Assembly: GCF_026626335.1 (NCBI RefSeq)
Contig: NZ_JAPNTZ010000008.1
Span: 397,750 to 461,749 of the forward strand
DNA: 64,000 nucleotides
Direction of reading: 5' to 3'
Source of the DNA: Paractinoplanes pyxinae
GTDB lineage: Bacteria; Actinomycetota; Actinomycetes; Mycobacteriales; Micromonosporaceae
In this document: in pieces, positions 16,588 through 24,900 of the stretch
Layout: each line of letters opens with the position of its first letter
Numbering within the stretch: the first letter of the stretch is position 1
Translations under genes and position numbers: made by a program
Notes under the pieces: model-generated
What the model saw: only the letters and a program-made list of their open reading frames with translations
What the model was told of the DNA's origin: nothing
Database searches by the model: none

Positions 16588-17190
16588 TCAGAGCCAGTCG
16601 TGTTCGCGGGCGTAGCGCGCCGCGTCGTGGCGGGTCTGCGTCTGGGTCTTGCGCATGGCGTTGGACAGGTAGTTGCGTACGGTTCCCGGGGCCAGATGCA
16701 GCCGGGTGGCGATGTCGGCGACCGAATAGCCCTCGCCGGTCACCCGCAGCACGTCGGTCTCGCGCTCGGTGAGCGGCGAGTCGTCGATGACGGCCAGCGC
16801 CGACACGTCGGGGTCGATCCAGCGCCGGCCCTCGTGCAAGGTGGCGATCACCGAGGTGATGTGCGCGGGCTCGGCCGCCTTGCTGACGAAACCCTGCACC
16901 CCCAGCTTCAGGGCCTTGCGCAGCACACCGGGCCGGGCATGCCGGGTCAGCATGAGGATCACCTGCTCGGGCCGGCTGCGGCGGATCTCGGCGACCGCGC
17001 CCAGGCCGTCCACCCCCGGCATCTCGAGGTCGATGACGAGCACGTCGGGCCGGTGCAGAAGCGTTTCCCGTACGGCGGAAGTGCCGTCGAACGCCTCGGC
17101 GAGCACGGTTATGTCGCCCTCGAGCGGCAGCAGGGCGGCCAGCGCCTTGCGCAGCAGAGCCTCGTCGTCGGCCAGGACCACCGTCGTCAT
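16588..17190 (-). CDS. NarL/LuxR-family response regulator
   Basis: 200 residues. Receiver domain with acidic pocket ADDE, phosphoacceptor Asp in DVLVIDLEMPGVDG, Thr in MLTRHARPG and Lys in GFVSKAAEP; C-terminal LuxR HTH (LTERETDVLRVTGEGYSVADIATRLHL). It is the partner of the histidine kinase immediately upstream: the kinase TGA and regulator ATG share four bases (17187-17190). Likely activates or represses the divergent ABC exporter genes, a common DesK/DesR-like arrangement in actinobacteria. Signal unknown. Confidence 0.95.
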   Translation of the reverse strand: MTTVVLADDEALLRKALAALLPLEGDITVLAEAFDGTSAVRETLLHRPDVLVIDLEMPGVDGLGAVAEIRRSRPEQVILMLTRHARPGVLRKALKLGVQGFVSKAAEPAHITSVIATLHEGRRWIDPDVSALAVIDDSPLTERETDVLRVTGEGYSVADIATRLHLAPGTVRNYLSNAMRKTQTQTRHDAARYAREHDWL

Positions 17191-18284
17191 CGGAACTCCG
17201 CCGCCGTCACGAACTCCCCTTCCCGCAGCGAGACCGTCAGCTCGCCGCCGTCGTCGTGCACCCTTTGCCGCAGCGCCGACAGGCCCCGCAGCTCGGGCAG
17301 CGTCTCGCCCCGCGCCCCGTCGTTGACGATCGTGATGCCGGCCGCGCCCAGCGTGATCCGCACCTGGGTGGCCTGGGCGTGGCGCAGGATGTTGGTGGTC
17401 GTCTCGCGCAGCACCTGGCCGAGCAGTTCGCTGCTGCGCGCCTCGGGCTCGGACTCCCGGGTTATGCGCACGGTGATCCCGGCCGCCTCGAACAGGTTCT
17501 TGGCGTTCTCGAGCTCCGCCGTCAGATTGAGCCTTCGTTGCGCGTACGCCAATTCTTTGGTCTGTTGAATGGTGTCGGTGAGCAGGGTGTTGATCTCTCG
17601 CAACTCCTCCTCGGCCCGCTCGGGATCGGCCCGCACGAGTTTCTGGGCGAGCGCCGCCTTCAGCTTGACCACGTGCAGCGTGTGCCCCTGGATGTCGTGC
17701 AGGTCGCCGGCGAAGCGGACGCGCTCGCGGATGACGGCCATCTCGGCCTCGCGTTGCTTGGACACCTCGAGCTCCTGCACGATGTCGTAGAAGCGCTCGC
17801 CGACGTACGACAGCACCATGATCAGCGCGGTCACGGCGGCCGGAATGAGCGCGAACCGCTGGACGTCGTCGCCGCCGTCGACCAGCAGCCGCAGCGCCCC
17901 GACGGCGCCGACGTAACCGACCAGCGCGACGCCCGCCGCGTACCGGTAGCGGGGCAGCCGCGGGATGGACAGCGACCCGACGCTGGCGACCCCCCACCAC
18001 GCGTTGGGGCTGTCGATCACCAGCACCCCCAGCGGCCACACCACGGCCCCGACGATCAGGCACGGCACCGCGACCCGGCCGACGTCGTTGGCCGTCCACC
18101 GCTCGAACGCGACCACCGCCGCCACCGCGCCCGGTACCAAAATGAGGGCGTGCCACCAGACATGCAGGTCGACCGCGACCACGACCACGGCCGCCACGAT
18201 GATCGGCGGCAGCGCGGTGGCCAGGTTCAGCCGCCGCAGCCGGCCCTGCGTGGCGTCGGTCAGCCGCAGCGCGTGGGTGTTCAC
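17187..18284 (-). CDS. NarL-type sensor histidine kinase (HisKA_3)
   Basis: 365 residues from GTG 18284. Four to five N-terminal hydrophobic segments form the membrane input domain; there is no large extracellular loop. The dimerisation/phosphorylation segment RVRFAGDLHDIQGHTLHVVK carries the phosphoacceptor His, and the HATPase region (VLRETTTNILRHAQA, ITIVNDGARG, GLSALRQRVHDDGG) follows. Such DesK-like kinases sense membrane state or membrane-active compounds. Coupled to the response regulator by a 4-bp overlap and divergent from an ABC exporter that is its probable target. Confidence 0.93.
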   Translation of the reverse strand: MNTHALRLTDATQGRLRRLNLATALPPIIVAAVVVVAVDLHVWWHALILVPGAVAAVVAFERWTANDVGRVAVPCLIVGAVVWPLGVLVIDSPNAWWGVASVGSLSIPRLPRYRYAAGVALVGYVGAVGALRLLVDGGDDVQRFALIPAAVTALIMVLSYVGERFYDIVQELEVSKQREAEMAVIRERVRFAGDLHDIQGHTLHVVKLKAALAQKLVRADPERAEEELREINTLLTDTIQQTKELAYAQRRLNLTAELENAKNLFEAAGITVRITRESEPEARSSELLGQVLRETTTNILRHAQATQVRITLGAAGITIVNDGARGETLPELRGLSALRQRVHDDGGELTVSLREGEFVTAAEFR

Positions 18285-18319
18285 CGTCCCAGTATTGAGA
18301 TCTCCGGCGGCATCGCACA

Positions 18320-18386
18320 GTGACACCACGTCATACGGGCTCGTGACACTGCGACACTGACCGCCGGCCGCTTCCGCTGGTGTCAT
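18320..18386. promoter_or_regulatory. repeated GTGACAC motifs in the divergent kinase/ABC promoter
   Basis: GTGACAC occurs at 18320-18326 and 18343-18349, GCGACAC at 18351-18357, and the inverse GTGTCAT at 18380-18386. Four related heptamers in the 108-bp gap between the kinase gene and the ABC gene suggest binding sites for the NarL-type regulator; this is inferred from position and repetition. Confidence 0.45.
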
Positions 18387-18392
18387 CGAGTC

Positions 18393-19262
18393 ATGTCCAC
18401 GCCAGTCATCGAAGTCGACAAGCTCAACCTCAAGTACGGCGAGTTCCACGCCGTGAAGGACCTGTCGTTCGAGGTACGACCCGGGGAGCTCTACGCGCTG
18501 CTCGGGACGAACGGCGCCGGCAAGACCTCGGCCCTGGAGACGGTCGAGGGCCACCGGCAGGCCACCTCGGGCACCGTACGCGTGTTCGGCCACGACCCCG
18601 GCGACCGCAAGGCCGTCCGCCCCCGCATGGGCATCATGCTGCAGGAGAGCGGCTTCTCCCCCGATCTCACCGTCCGCGAGTCGGTGAACCTGATCGGGCA
18701 GCTCACCGCCCGGCAGGACGACACGGGCCGCGTACTGGACGTGGTCGGTCTGACTCGCAAGGCCGGCACCCTCGTCTCGCAGCTCTCCGGCGGCGAGAAG
18801 CGCCGCCTCGATTTCGCCACGGCCGTGTACGGGACACCCGAGCTGATCTTCCTCGACGAGCCCACCACCGGCCTCGACATCCAGTCGCGTGACTCCCTGT
18901 GGGAATCGGTCGACCGCCTGCGCGAGAACGGCTCCACCATCGTGCTGACCACGCACTACCTGGAGGAGGCGCAGCAGCGGGCCGACCGGATCGGCCTCAT
19001 GCACCAGGGCGTCCTGCGCCGCGAGGGCACCGTCGGCGAGCTCACCCGCACCCTGCCGTCGCACATCCGCTTCGCCGCCGGGCCGCAGCCGCTGCCGCTG
19101 GCCTCGACCGAGCGCGACGGGGTCACCGTCATCGAGACCTTCCAGCTGCAGAAGGACCTCCACGTGCTGCTGGGCTGGGCGCAGGACCACGGAGTCGAGC
19201 TCCGCGACCTGTCCGCCGGCCCGACCAGCCTGGACGACGTCTTCCGCGCGATCGAAGCCTGA
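18393..19262 (+). CDS. ABC exporter ATP-binding protein (DrrA/CcmA type)
   Basis: 289 residues. Walker A GTNGAGKTSALE, Q-loop IMLQESGF, signature LSGGEKRRLDFA, Walker B LIFLDEPTTGLD and switch His in LTTHYLEEAQ are all present. The C-terminal ~70 residues form the extra domain typical of drug/antibiotic or lipid exporters with ABC-2 permeases. Cytosolic, pairs with the permease encoded 10 bp downstream. Divergent from the two-component genes 16588-18284, which probably regulate it. The substrate may be an antimicrobial or lipid, but nothing specific is visible. Confidence 0.93.
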   Translation: MSTPVIEVDKLNLKYGEFHAVKDLSFEVRPGELYALLGTNGAGKTSALETVEGHRQATSGTVRVFGHDPGDRKAVRPRMGIMLQESGFSPDLTVRESVNLIGQLTARQDDTGRVLDVVGLTRKAGTLVSQLSGGEKRRLDFATAVYGTPELIFLDEPTTGLDIQSRDSLWESVDRLRENGSTIVLTTHYLEEAQQRADRIGLMHQGVLRREGTVGELTRTLPSHIRFAAGPQPLPLASTERDGVTVIETFQLQKDLHVLLGWAQDHGVELRDLSAGPTSLDDVFRAIEA

Positions 19263-19272
19263 GGAGGCACCC

Positions 19273-19980
19273 ATGTTCGCCATCGCCCGCAGTGAGCTCA
19301 TCCAGATCTTCCGCAACCGCCTGGTGCTGGTCACCAGCCTGGTCATGCCGGTCGCGGTGAGCGCGTTCTTCATCTACCGCCACGAGGCCTTCGCCACGAT
19401 CGGCAGCCTCGGCTACATCGCGGCCATCGTGATGTTCACGGTCGGCGCGTTCGGCCTCTACACGACCGCGGTGACCACCTTGGCCTCGCGCCGGCAGAAC
19501 CTTTTCCTCAAGCGGCTGCGCTCCACCGCGGCCGGCGACCGGACCATCCTGGCCGGGCTGCTGCTGCCGGTCACCGTGCTCAGCGTGGTGCAGATCGGCG
19601 TCATCCTGACCGTGTTCGGCGTGGTCAGCGGCCGCCCCGGCGACATCCCGCTGCTGGCCGCGGCGGCCGTGGCCACCATCGCCATGATGGTCGGCCTGGC
19701 CCTGGCCACGGCCGGGCTCACCAACTCGCCGGAGCACGCCCAGGTCACCACGCTGCCGATCAGCATCGGCGTCATCGCGATCGCCAGCTGGGTCGGCATC
19801 AGCGGCACCGAGGAGCTGACCCTGCTCAAGCGGCTGCTGCCCGGCGGCGCGGCCACCGAGATGGTCGTCGACGCCTGGAACGGCAGCGCCTCGCTGATCC
19901 TGCTGGCGCCCACACTGGCCTGGGTCGTCGTCGCCGTGGCTCTCGCCGCGCGTCTGTTCCGGTGGGAGCCCCGGCGCTGA
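19273..19980 (+). CDS. ABC-2 type permease
   Basis: 235 residues with six hydrophobic segments, starting IARSELIQIFRNRLVLVTSL, the N-terminal amphipathic helix and first span typical of ABC-2 exporters. The cytosolic loop ASRRQNLFLKRLRSTAAGDR matches the family's coupling region. A ribosome site GGAGG precedes ATG 19273. It forms the membrane half of the exporter with the upstream ATPase. Confidence 0.9.
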   Translation: MFAIARSELIQIFRNRLVLVTSLVMPVAVSAFFIYRHEAFATIGSLGYIAAIVMFTVGAFGLYTTAVTTLASRRQNLFLKRLRSTAAGDRTILAGLLLPVTVLSVVQIGVILTVFGVVSGRPGDIPLLAAAAVATIAMMVGLALATAGLTNSPEHAQVTTLPISIGVIAIASWVGISGTEELTLLKRLLPGGAATEMVVDAWNGSASLILLAPTLAWVVVAVALAARLFRWEPRR

Positions 19981-19997
19981 ACTACGCTGGTCGGCAT

Positions 19998-21059
19998 ATG
20001 AGTTCTGACCTGCTGGAAATCCGCCGCATCTACGCCGAGCCGGCGGCGGCCGCGCTCCCCCGCGGCAAAGAGGTGCTGGCCCGCTTCCCCGACGCCGAGG
20101 TGGTCGAGGTCGAGAGCCACAACCGCATCGACGAGCTCTACGGCGACGAGACCAACGTCAACCGCTGGGTCCGGATCAAGCGCGAGGCGCTGGTGCTCGG
20201 GGTGAAGAAGACGCTGACCGCCCGGCCCAACGGGCGGTCGGCCGACTTCATCGCGCCCAGCACGGCCAACGGGTGCGCGATGGCCTGCGCGTACTGCTAC
20301 GTCCCGCGGCACAAGGGGTACAGCAACCCGGTCACGGTCTTCGCCAACATCGACAAGATCCTCGGGTACGTGGGCCGGCACGCCGCCCGGCAGGGTGTGA
20401 AGCCGGCCCCCAACGAGTGCGACCCCACGGCCTGGGTCTACGACATCGGCGAGAACTCCGACTGCAGCGTCGACGCCCTGATCAGCGACAACGTGCGCGA
20501 CCTGGTGGAGCAGTTCCGCTGGATGCCGACTGCCAAGGCGTCGTTCGCCACCAAGTACGTCAACCGCGACCTGCTCACGTGGGATCCGCAGGGCCGCACC
20601 CGGATCCGCTTCTCGCTGATGCCCGCCCAGGACGCCAAACTGCTCGACATCCGTACGTCGCCGATCCTGGAACGAATCGCGGCGATCAACGACTTCGTCG
20701 AGGCCGGGTACGAGGTCCACGTCAACTTCAGCCCCGTCGTCGTCCGCGACGGCTGGCTGCCTTCCTGGGCTGAGCTGTTCGAGCAGCTGGACGCGGCGCT
20801 GAACCCCGCGGCGAAGGCCCAGCTGGCCGCCGAGGTCATCTTCCTCACCCACAACCGCGACCTGCACCAGGTCAACCTCGGCTGGCACCCCAAGGCGGAG
20901 GAGCTGCTGTGGCGCCCCGAGCTGCAGCAGGTGAAGCGCTCGCAGAACGGCTCGCTGAACGTCCGCTACCGCACCGGCGCCAAGGGCCAGTACGTGAACG
21001 CCCTGACCGACCTGATCGCCGAGAAGATTCCCTACTGCCGCGTCCGCTACGCGTTCTGA
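19998..21059 (+). CDS. spore photoproduct lyase family radical SAM protein
   Basis: 353 residues. The radical-SAM cluster motif is CAMACAYCY (Cys-x3-Cys-x2-Cys), embedded in SPL-family sequence: N-terminal ESHNRIDEL, KTLTARPNGRSADFIAPS, then TKYVNRDLL and HVNFSPVVVRDGW. In spore-forming Firmicutes SplB repairs 5-thyminyl-5,6-dihydrothymine in UV-irradiated spore DNA using a 4Fe-4S cluster and S-adenosylmethionine; actinobacterial homologues are annotated by family only. The C-terminus ends VRYAF. Start ATG 19998 lies 17 bp after the permease stop; a functional link with the exporter is unlikely. It is 3 bp from the next gene, a small 2H phosphoesterase. Confidence 0.85.
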   Translation: MSSDLLEIRRIYAEPAAAALPRGKEVLARFPDAEVVEVESHNRIDELYGDETNVNRWVRIKREALVLGVKKTLTARPNGRSADFIAPSTANGCAMACAYCYVPRHKGYSNPVTVFANIDKILGYVGRHAARQGVKPAPNECDPTAWVYDIGENSDCSVDALISDNVRDLVEQFRWMPTAKASFATKYVNRDLLTWDPQGRTRIRFSLMPAQDAKLLDIRTSPILERIAAINDFVEAGYEVHVNFSPVVVRDGWLPSWAELFEQLDAALNPAAKAQLAAEVIFLTHNRDLHQVNLGWHPKAEELLWRPELQQVKRSQNGSLNVRYRTGAKGQYVNALTDLIAEKIPYCRVRYAF

Positions 21060-21062
21060 CCG

Positions 21063-21524
21063 GTGCACACCGTCGAGCTGCTCCCGTCGGCCGAGCTTGA
21101 TTCCCGCGTACGGAATCTGTGGGCGCTGCTGGCGAGTTCGGGGTTGCCGAGCCTGGGCGCCCACCCCCACGCGACAAATCGCCCACACCTCACCGTAGTG
21201 ACCGCTTCGTCGCTGGCCGGCCTCCCGCCTTTGGAGCTTCCGCTCGCCGCAAAGCTCACGGGCATTCGTATGCTCAACCGAGCGCTGGTCTGGACGGTCG
21301 AGCCCTCGCCCGCGCTGCACGCCCTGCATTCCTCGGTGTGGTCGTCGATCGGCGGCTGGCCCCCACCGGAAGAGTTCGTCCCGCATCTCAGCCTCGCCCT
21401 GCGCGTACCGCCGGAGGCCCAGCCGGCCGCGCTCGACCTGCTCGCCGACGTCTCCCCGATGTCCGGCCGCTTCGAGTCCGCCCGCACCTACGACACCGAG
21501 ACCCGCACCGTGCGCGACCTCTGA
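21063..21524 (+). CDS. 2'-5' RNA ligase-like (2H phosphoesterase) protein
   Basis: 153 residues from GTG 21063. Two H-x-T/S-x motifs define the active site: RPHLTVV near residue 42 and FVPHLSLAL near residue 105, separated by the usual ~60 residues. Members are LigT-type cyclic phosphodiesterases or RNA-processing enzymes. The gene starts 3 bp after the SPL-family gene, so both are likely co-translated; coupling of a nucleic-acid repair-type enzyme with a 2H phosphoesterase is suggestive but unproven. Confidence 0.82.
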   Translation: MHTVELLPSAELDSRVRNLWALLASSGLPSLGAHPHATNRPHLTVVTASSLAGLPPLELPLAAKLTGIRMLNRALVWTVEPSPALHALHSSVWSSIGGWPPPEEFVPHLSLALRVPPEAQPAALDLLADVSPMSGRFESARTYDTETRTVRDL

Positions 21525-21577
21525 AGCTGAGAGCTGGCAGGGAACTCTCAGGGAGGCCGTCGATACTGCTGGAGGTC

Positions 21578-22447
21578 ATGCCGTCGGATCAGCCTGAGGA
21601 GTTCTTCGTGACCGTGCTCGCCGAAGCCGCCCCCGAGACGTCCGGCGGGCTGACCGGGTGGGCCGTCGGCCTCATGGAATCGCTGGGCGGCGTGGGCGCG
21701 GCGCTGATCGTCGGGCTCGACAACCTGTTCCCGCCCATCCCGAGCGAGCTGGTGCTGCCGCTGGCCGGCTTCTCAGCCAGCCGCGGCGTGTTCAGCCTGC
21801 CCGAGGCGCTGTTCTGGACCATGCTGGGCTCGGTGGTCGGGGCGATCATCGTCTACTGGGCGGGCGCGCTGCTCGGCCGGGACCGCACGCGCCGCCTGGT
21901 GGCGTTCATCCCGCTGGTCAAGGTGCAAGACTTCGACCGCTGTGAGGAGTGGTTCGCCAAGCACGGCACCAAGGCCGTGTTCTTCGGACGCATGGTGCCG
22001 CTGTTCCGCAGCTTCATCTCGCTGCCGGCCGGCGTCGAGCGGATGAGCTTCTGGAAGTTCACGGTGCTCACCACGCTCGGCAGCCTCATCTGGAACACGC
22101 TGTTCGTGACCGCCGGCTTCATCCTGGGCGAGAACTGGCACCGCGTCGAGGGCTACGCCGGCGTCTTCCAAAAGATCGTCATCGCCGGCGTGGTGATCGG
22201 CATCGGCTACTTCGTCTGGCAGCGCCTGCGCTCCAACCGCCTGGGCCCACCCGACGCCGACGCGACCACGGTGCTCCCGGTCATCCGCGACCCCCGCCCG
22301 TCCTCCCCCGACGTCGGCCTGAACGGCCTGTTCGACGGCCCGGACAAGGACGCGACGGCGGTGCTGCACCTGCCGCCGGTCCGCAACTCCGACAACGACG
22401 CCACGATGATCCTGCGCCCGGTCCGCGACGACTACCGCCGTCCCTGA
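21578..22447 (+). CDS. DedA-family membrane protein with repeated Thr-motif tail
   Basis: 289 residues. DedA core: GLDNLFPPIPSELVLPLAG, FGRMVPLFRSFISLPAGVERM and WNTLFVTAGFILGENW, with about five hydrophobic segments. DedA proteins are envelope-homeostasis transporters/scramblases, some moving undecaprenyl phosphate. After the last helix a ~75-residue cytosolic tail carries three related motifs: DADATTVLPVIRD, DKDATAVLHLPPVR and DNDATMILRPVRD. Asp-rich D-A-T-x-x-L elements resemble phospho-Thr sites read by FHA domains in actinobacteria. ATG 21578 has a GGAGG site directly upstream. A second DedA gene lies at 56779. Confidence 0.88.
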   Translation: MPSDQPEEFFVTVLAEAAPETSGGLTGWAVGLMESLGGVGAALIVGLDNLFPPIPSELVLPLAGFSASRGVFSLPEALFWTMLGSVVGAIIVYWAGALLGRDRTRRLVAFIPLVKVQDFDRCEEWFAKHGTKAVFFGRMVPLFRSFISLPAGVERMSFWKFTVLTTLGSLIWNTLFVTAGFILGENWHRVEGYAGVFQKIVIAGVVIGIGYFVWQRLRSNRLGPPDADATTVLPVIRDPRPSSPDVGLNGLFDGPDKDATAVLHLPPVRNSDNDATMILRPVRDDYRRP

Positions 22448-22610
22448 CGGGCCCGCCACCCGATCGCGACTCGGGGGGAGGCGGCGACCAAGTGGCGGGG
22501 GCTCGTGACGCCGGCGTGGTCCGGCATTAGTTCTGACGCGCGCGGAGCCTCCGCTGTTGCGTGCGCCGCCCCGGACATTGAAGAAACGCTCTTCTCCGTA
22601 GGCTGTTTCG

Positions 22611-23489
22611 ATGTTCGACCTGACGCGTGTGGCCCGCCGTTGTTCCCGGATCGTCGACTCGCGCGCGTTCGAGGTGACCATTGTGGTCATGATCGGGGCC
22701 AACGCTGTTCTGCTCTGCGTTGAGACCTATGACCACCTGGTCGAGTCGATGCCCTACCTGCACTGGCTGGAGTGGTTCTTCCGGGCCGTCTTCGTCACCG
22801 AAATCGTCATCCGGATTCTGGCGTACGGGCGGCGGCCGCAGGACTTCTTCAAGCACGGCTGGAACGTCTTCGACTTCGTCGTCATCGCGGCCGTGTTCAT
22901 CCCGGGGCTGCACGGCGACTCGGCTGCTCTGCGGGTCATCCGGATGGCGCGGGTGGTGCGGCTCGTGCGCTTCTCGCCGGGGCTGCGCACGATCGTCACG
23001 GCACTGCTGCGCAGCCTTCCGGGGGTCGGCGGGTTCCTGGCGCTGGCCCTGGTCACCTTCTATGTGTACGGGATGGCGGGCTGGCTGCTGTTCGGCGACG
23101 CCTACCCGGACGACTACGGCACCATCGGCCGCGCGGTGCTCACGCTGTTCGTGCTGCTCTCGCTGGAAACGCTGCCGGACCTGATCCAGCAGGGGCTGGA
23201 GTTGTCGCCCTGGACGCTCGTCTACTACATCAGCTACGTCCTGATCACCGTCAACCTGCTGCTCAACATCCTCATCGCCGTCATCGTCAACTCGATGGAA
23301 GAGGCCCGCCGCCTCGAGATGACCGAGAGCCTGGGCACCGACGAGGACCAGGACGGCGTCCCCGACGACATCGACCGCATCCTGGTCAGCCAGCGCCTCG
23401 ACGACCTGCGCACGATGATCACCGAGCTCGAGCGGGACCTGCGCATCGACCGCCGTTCGAGCACCGGTTCCCGATTTAAGGATCTTTAA
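22611..23489 (+). CDS. voltage-gated cation channel (NaChBac-like) with Asp-rich C-terminal motif
   Basis: 292 residues, a single six-helix channel subunit expected to form a tetramer. S2-S3 show EWFFRAVFVTEIVIRIL and WNVFDFVVIAAVF; S4 is LRVIRMARVVRLVRFSPGLR with four arginines at three-residue spacing. The pore loop VLLSLETLPDL occupies the selectivity-filter position (compare T-L-E-S-W in NaChBac). After S6 (LITVNLLLNILIAVIVNSMEE) the cytosolic tail has a calcium-loop-like DEDQDGVPDDIDRI and a heptad-rich helix (LDDLRTMITELERDLRI), a likely coiled coil. Ion specificity (Na+ or Ca2+) is not decided by sequence. Single gene. Confidence 0.87.
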   Translation: MFDLTRVARRCSRIVDSRAFEVTIVVMIGANAVLLCVETYDHLVESMPYLHWLEWFFRAVFVTEIVIRILAYGRRPQDFFKHGWNVFDFVVIAAVFIPGLHGDSAALRVIRMARVVRLVRFSPGLRTIVTALLRSLPGVGGFLALALVTFYVYGMAGWLLFGDAYPDDYGTIGRAVLTLFVLLSLETLPDLIQQGLELSPWTLVYYISYVLITVNLLLNILIAVIVNSMEEARRLEMTESLGTDEDQDGVPDDIDRILVSQRLDDLRTMITELERDLRIDRRSSTGSRFKDL

Positions 23490-23577
23490 TGTTGGGCCCT
23501 CATCCGCCCGTGCGACCGGGGTCGTAGTTGTCGGTACAGCTGCAGCGAGCAGCTTCCGACGGCGAAGGAGCCCCACG

Positions 23578-24297
23578 ATGTATCGGACCCGGCAGCGCAA
23601 GATGTCCTCGACGACGCGCAAGGTCGTCCTGGGAGCTTCGGCGCTGGCGCTGGCGGGTGGCGCGTTCGCCGTCAGCACCGGCATGAGCAGCGCGGGCGAG
23701 AACTGCGTCGGGCTCGACCAGGCCCTGCGCCAGAACCTGCAGTTCATCGCCGGTCAGCGCTCGGCCCCCGACGCCCAGTCCGAGGCCCGCATCGCCAACC
23801 GGCAGGCGGTCGTCGACCTGATCAACCAGCGCCGCGCGGTGGCCGGTTGCAACGCCGACGTGGCGGCCGAGGTCCCGGGCGCCGCCGCCCCGGCCGGCAA
23901 TCAAGGCGCCAAGCCCCCGGCCGGCAATCAAGGCGCCAAGCCCCCGGCCGCCAAGCCCCCGGCCGGCAACAACGGCGGGAACCAGGCCGGCGCCACGAAG
24001 CCACCGGCGGCGGCCAACCCGCCGGCTCAGAACGCGGGAACCGGCGCCGGCGAGGTCGTCTGCAAGGGCTCGACGGTCACCCTCTCCGGCGAAGCGGGCG
24101 CCCCCTTCGCGTCCAGCGGCACCTTCCCGATCGGCACCACCCTGAAGGTCACCAACCTCGACAACAACAAGAGCACCACGGTCAAGGTCGAGACCACCTC
24201 GGGCAGCTGCGTCCTGCTCAACAACGCCGCCTTCGAGCAGGTCCGCGAGCCCGGCAAGTTCCTCATCCGCCGCGCCGTCATCGAACGCGTGGGCTGA
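23578..24297 (+). CDS. secreted RlpA-like double-psi beta-barrel protein
   Basis: 239 residues. A signal peptide (VVLGASALALAGGAFAVS) precedes a short helical domain with a Cys pair (NCVGLDQAL, VAGCNAD), then a low-complexity Ala/Pro/Gly/Asn linker and a C-terminal domain with the pattern CKGSTVTLSG, FASSGTFPIGTTLKVTNL, TVKVETTSGSCVLLNNAAF, typical of RlpA/expansin-like double-psi barrels acting on or binding cell-wall glycans. The catalytic Asp of lytic RlpA is not obvious, so it may be a binding protein. Ribosome site GAAGGAG precedes ATG. Linker carries two exact 27-bp repeats. Confidence 0.8.
   Translation: MYRTRQRKMSSTTRKVVLGASALALAGGAFAVSTGMSSAGENCVGLDQALRQNLQFIAGQRSAPDAQSEARIANRQAVVDLINQRRAVAGCNADVAAEVPGAAAPAGNQGAKPPAGNQGAKPPAAKPPAGNNGGNQAGATKPPAAANPPAQNAGTGAGEVVCKGSTVTLSGEAGAPFASSGTFPIGTTLKVTNLDNNKSTTVKVETTSGSCVLLNNAAFEQVREPGKFLIRRAVIERVG
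23892..23945 (+). repeat. two tandem 27-bp in-frame repeats in the linker
   Basis: Identical 27-bp units at 23892-23918 and 23919-23945 encode AGNQGAKPP twice, followed by a partial third copy (AAKPP). Length is a multiple of three, so copy number could vary without frameshift, changing linker length. Confidence 0.85.
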
Positions 24298-24309
24298 CGA
24301 ACCCACGAA

Positions 24310-24341
24310 GTGGGCGCCCGGGCGGCAACCCGGGCGCCCAC
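24310..24341. terminator. 13-bp stem bidirectional terminator
   Basis: GTGGGCGCCCGGG and CCCGGGCGCCCAC pair perfectly around the 6-nt loop CGGCAA, midway between the convergent stops at 24297 and 24350. Confidence 0.8.
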
Positions 24342-24349
24342 GCGACAAC

Positions 24350-24805
24350 TCAGGCGTAGTAGCGGTAGATCGGCCGCGCCACGCAAGCAGGCTTGTCGAG
24401 CCCGTCGATCTGCACGGTGAAGTCGTAGGTGGCCTGCACGCACCGCTTGGCCACCTCCTCCACCGAGACCACCGTGGCGGCCAGCCGGATCTTGGCGCCG
24501 ACCCGGACCGGGCTGGCGAACCGTACGCGGTCGAGCCCGTAATTGACGCCCATCCGGACCCCTTCGACCTGCAGGATCTCGCCGAAGAACGGGATCACCA
24601 GGGACAGCGTCAGGTATCCGTGGGCGATCGTCCCGCCGAACGGCCCTGCCGCCGCCCGCGCCTCGTCCACGTGGATCCACTGGTGGTCGCCGGTGGCCTC
24701 GGCGAACTGGTTCACCCTGTCCTGCGTCACCTCGAACCACGCGCTGTGCCCGAGGTCGCGTCCGGCCAGGGTCTTCAGCTCGTCCAGCCCGCTCACAGTA
24801 ATCAT
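24350..24805 (-). CDS. MaoC-like (R)-hydratase domain protein
   Basis: 151 residues, hot-dog fold. The hydratase motif FAEATGDHQWIHVDEARAA contains the catalytic Asp and His, followed by GPFGGTIAHGYLTLSL, the standard MaoC continuation. Members hydrate or dehydrate acyl-CoA thioesters in fatty-acid or polyketide metabolism. ATG 24805 is chosen because homology begins at VSGLDELKTLAG; an in-frame ATG at 24871 would add 22 atypical residues. Stand-alone, divergent from the GGDEF gene 95 bp away. Confidence 0.9.
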   Translation of the reverse strand: MITVSGLDELKTLAGRDLGHSAWFEVTQDRVNQFAEATGDHQWIHVDEARAAAGPFGGTIAHGYLTLSLVIPFFGEILQVEGVRMGVNYGLDRVRFASPVRVGAKIRLAATVVSVEEVAKRCVQATYDFTVQIDGLDKPACVARPIYRYYA

Positions 24806-24900
24806 CCCGCGAATCTCCCGCACCGCGCCCGCGCTGTCCATCCCGTAAATCACCAGCTGCTCAGGACTCAAGACGAAGGCCGGGCAGCCGATGGTGAGAC

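Noticed and set aside
23490..23577. c-di-AMP riboswitch before the RlpA-like gene
   Set aside because: Only 88 bp are available and the expected ydaO-type conserved blocks were not seen.
22527..23747. Leftward open frame opposite the channel gene
   Set aside because: Antisense Gln/Asp/His-rich translation with no recognisable motif; the channel frame is clearly coding.
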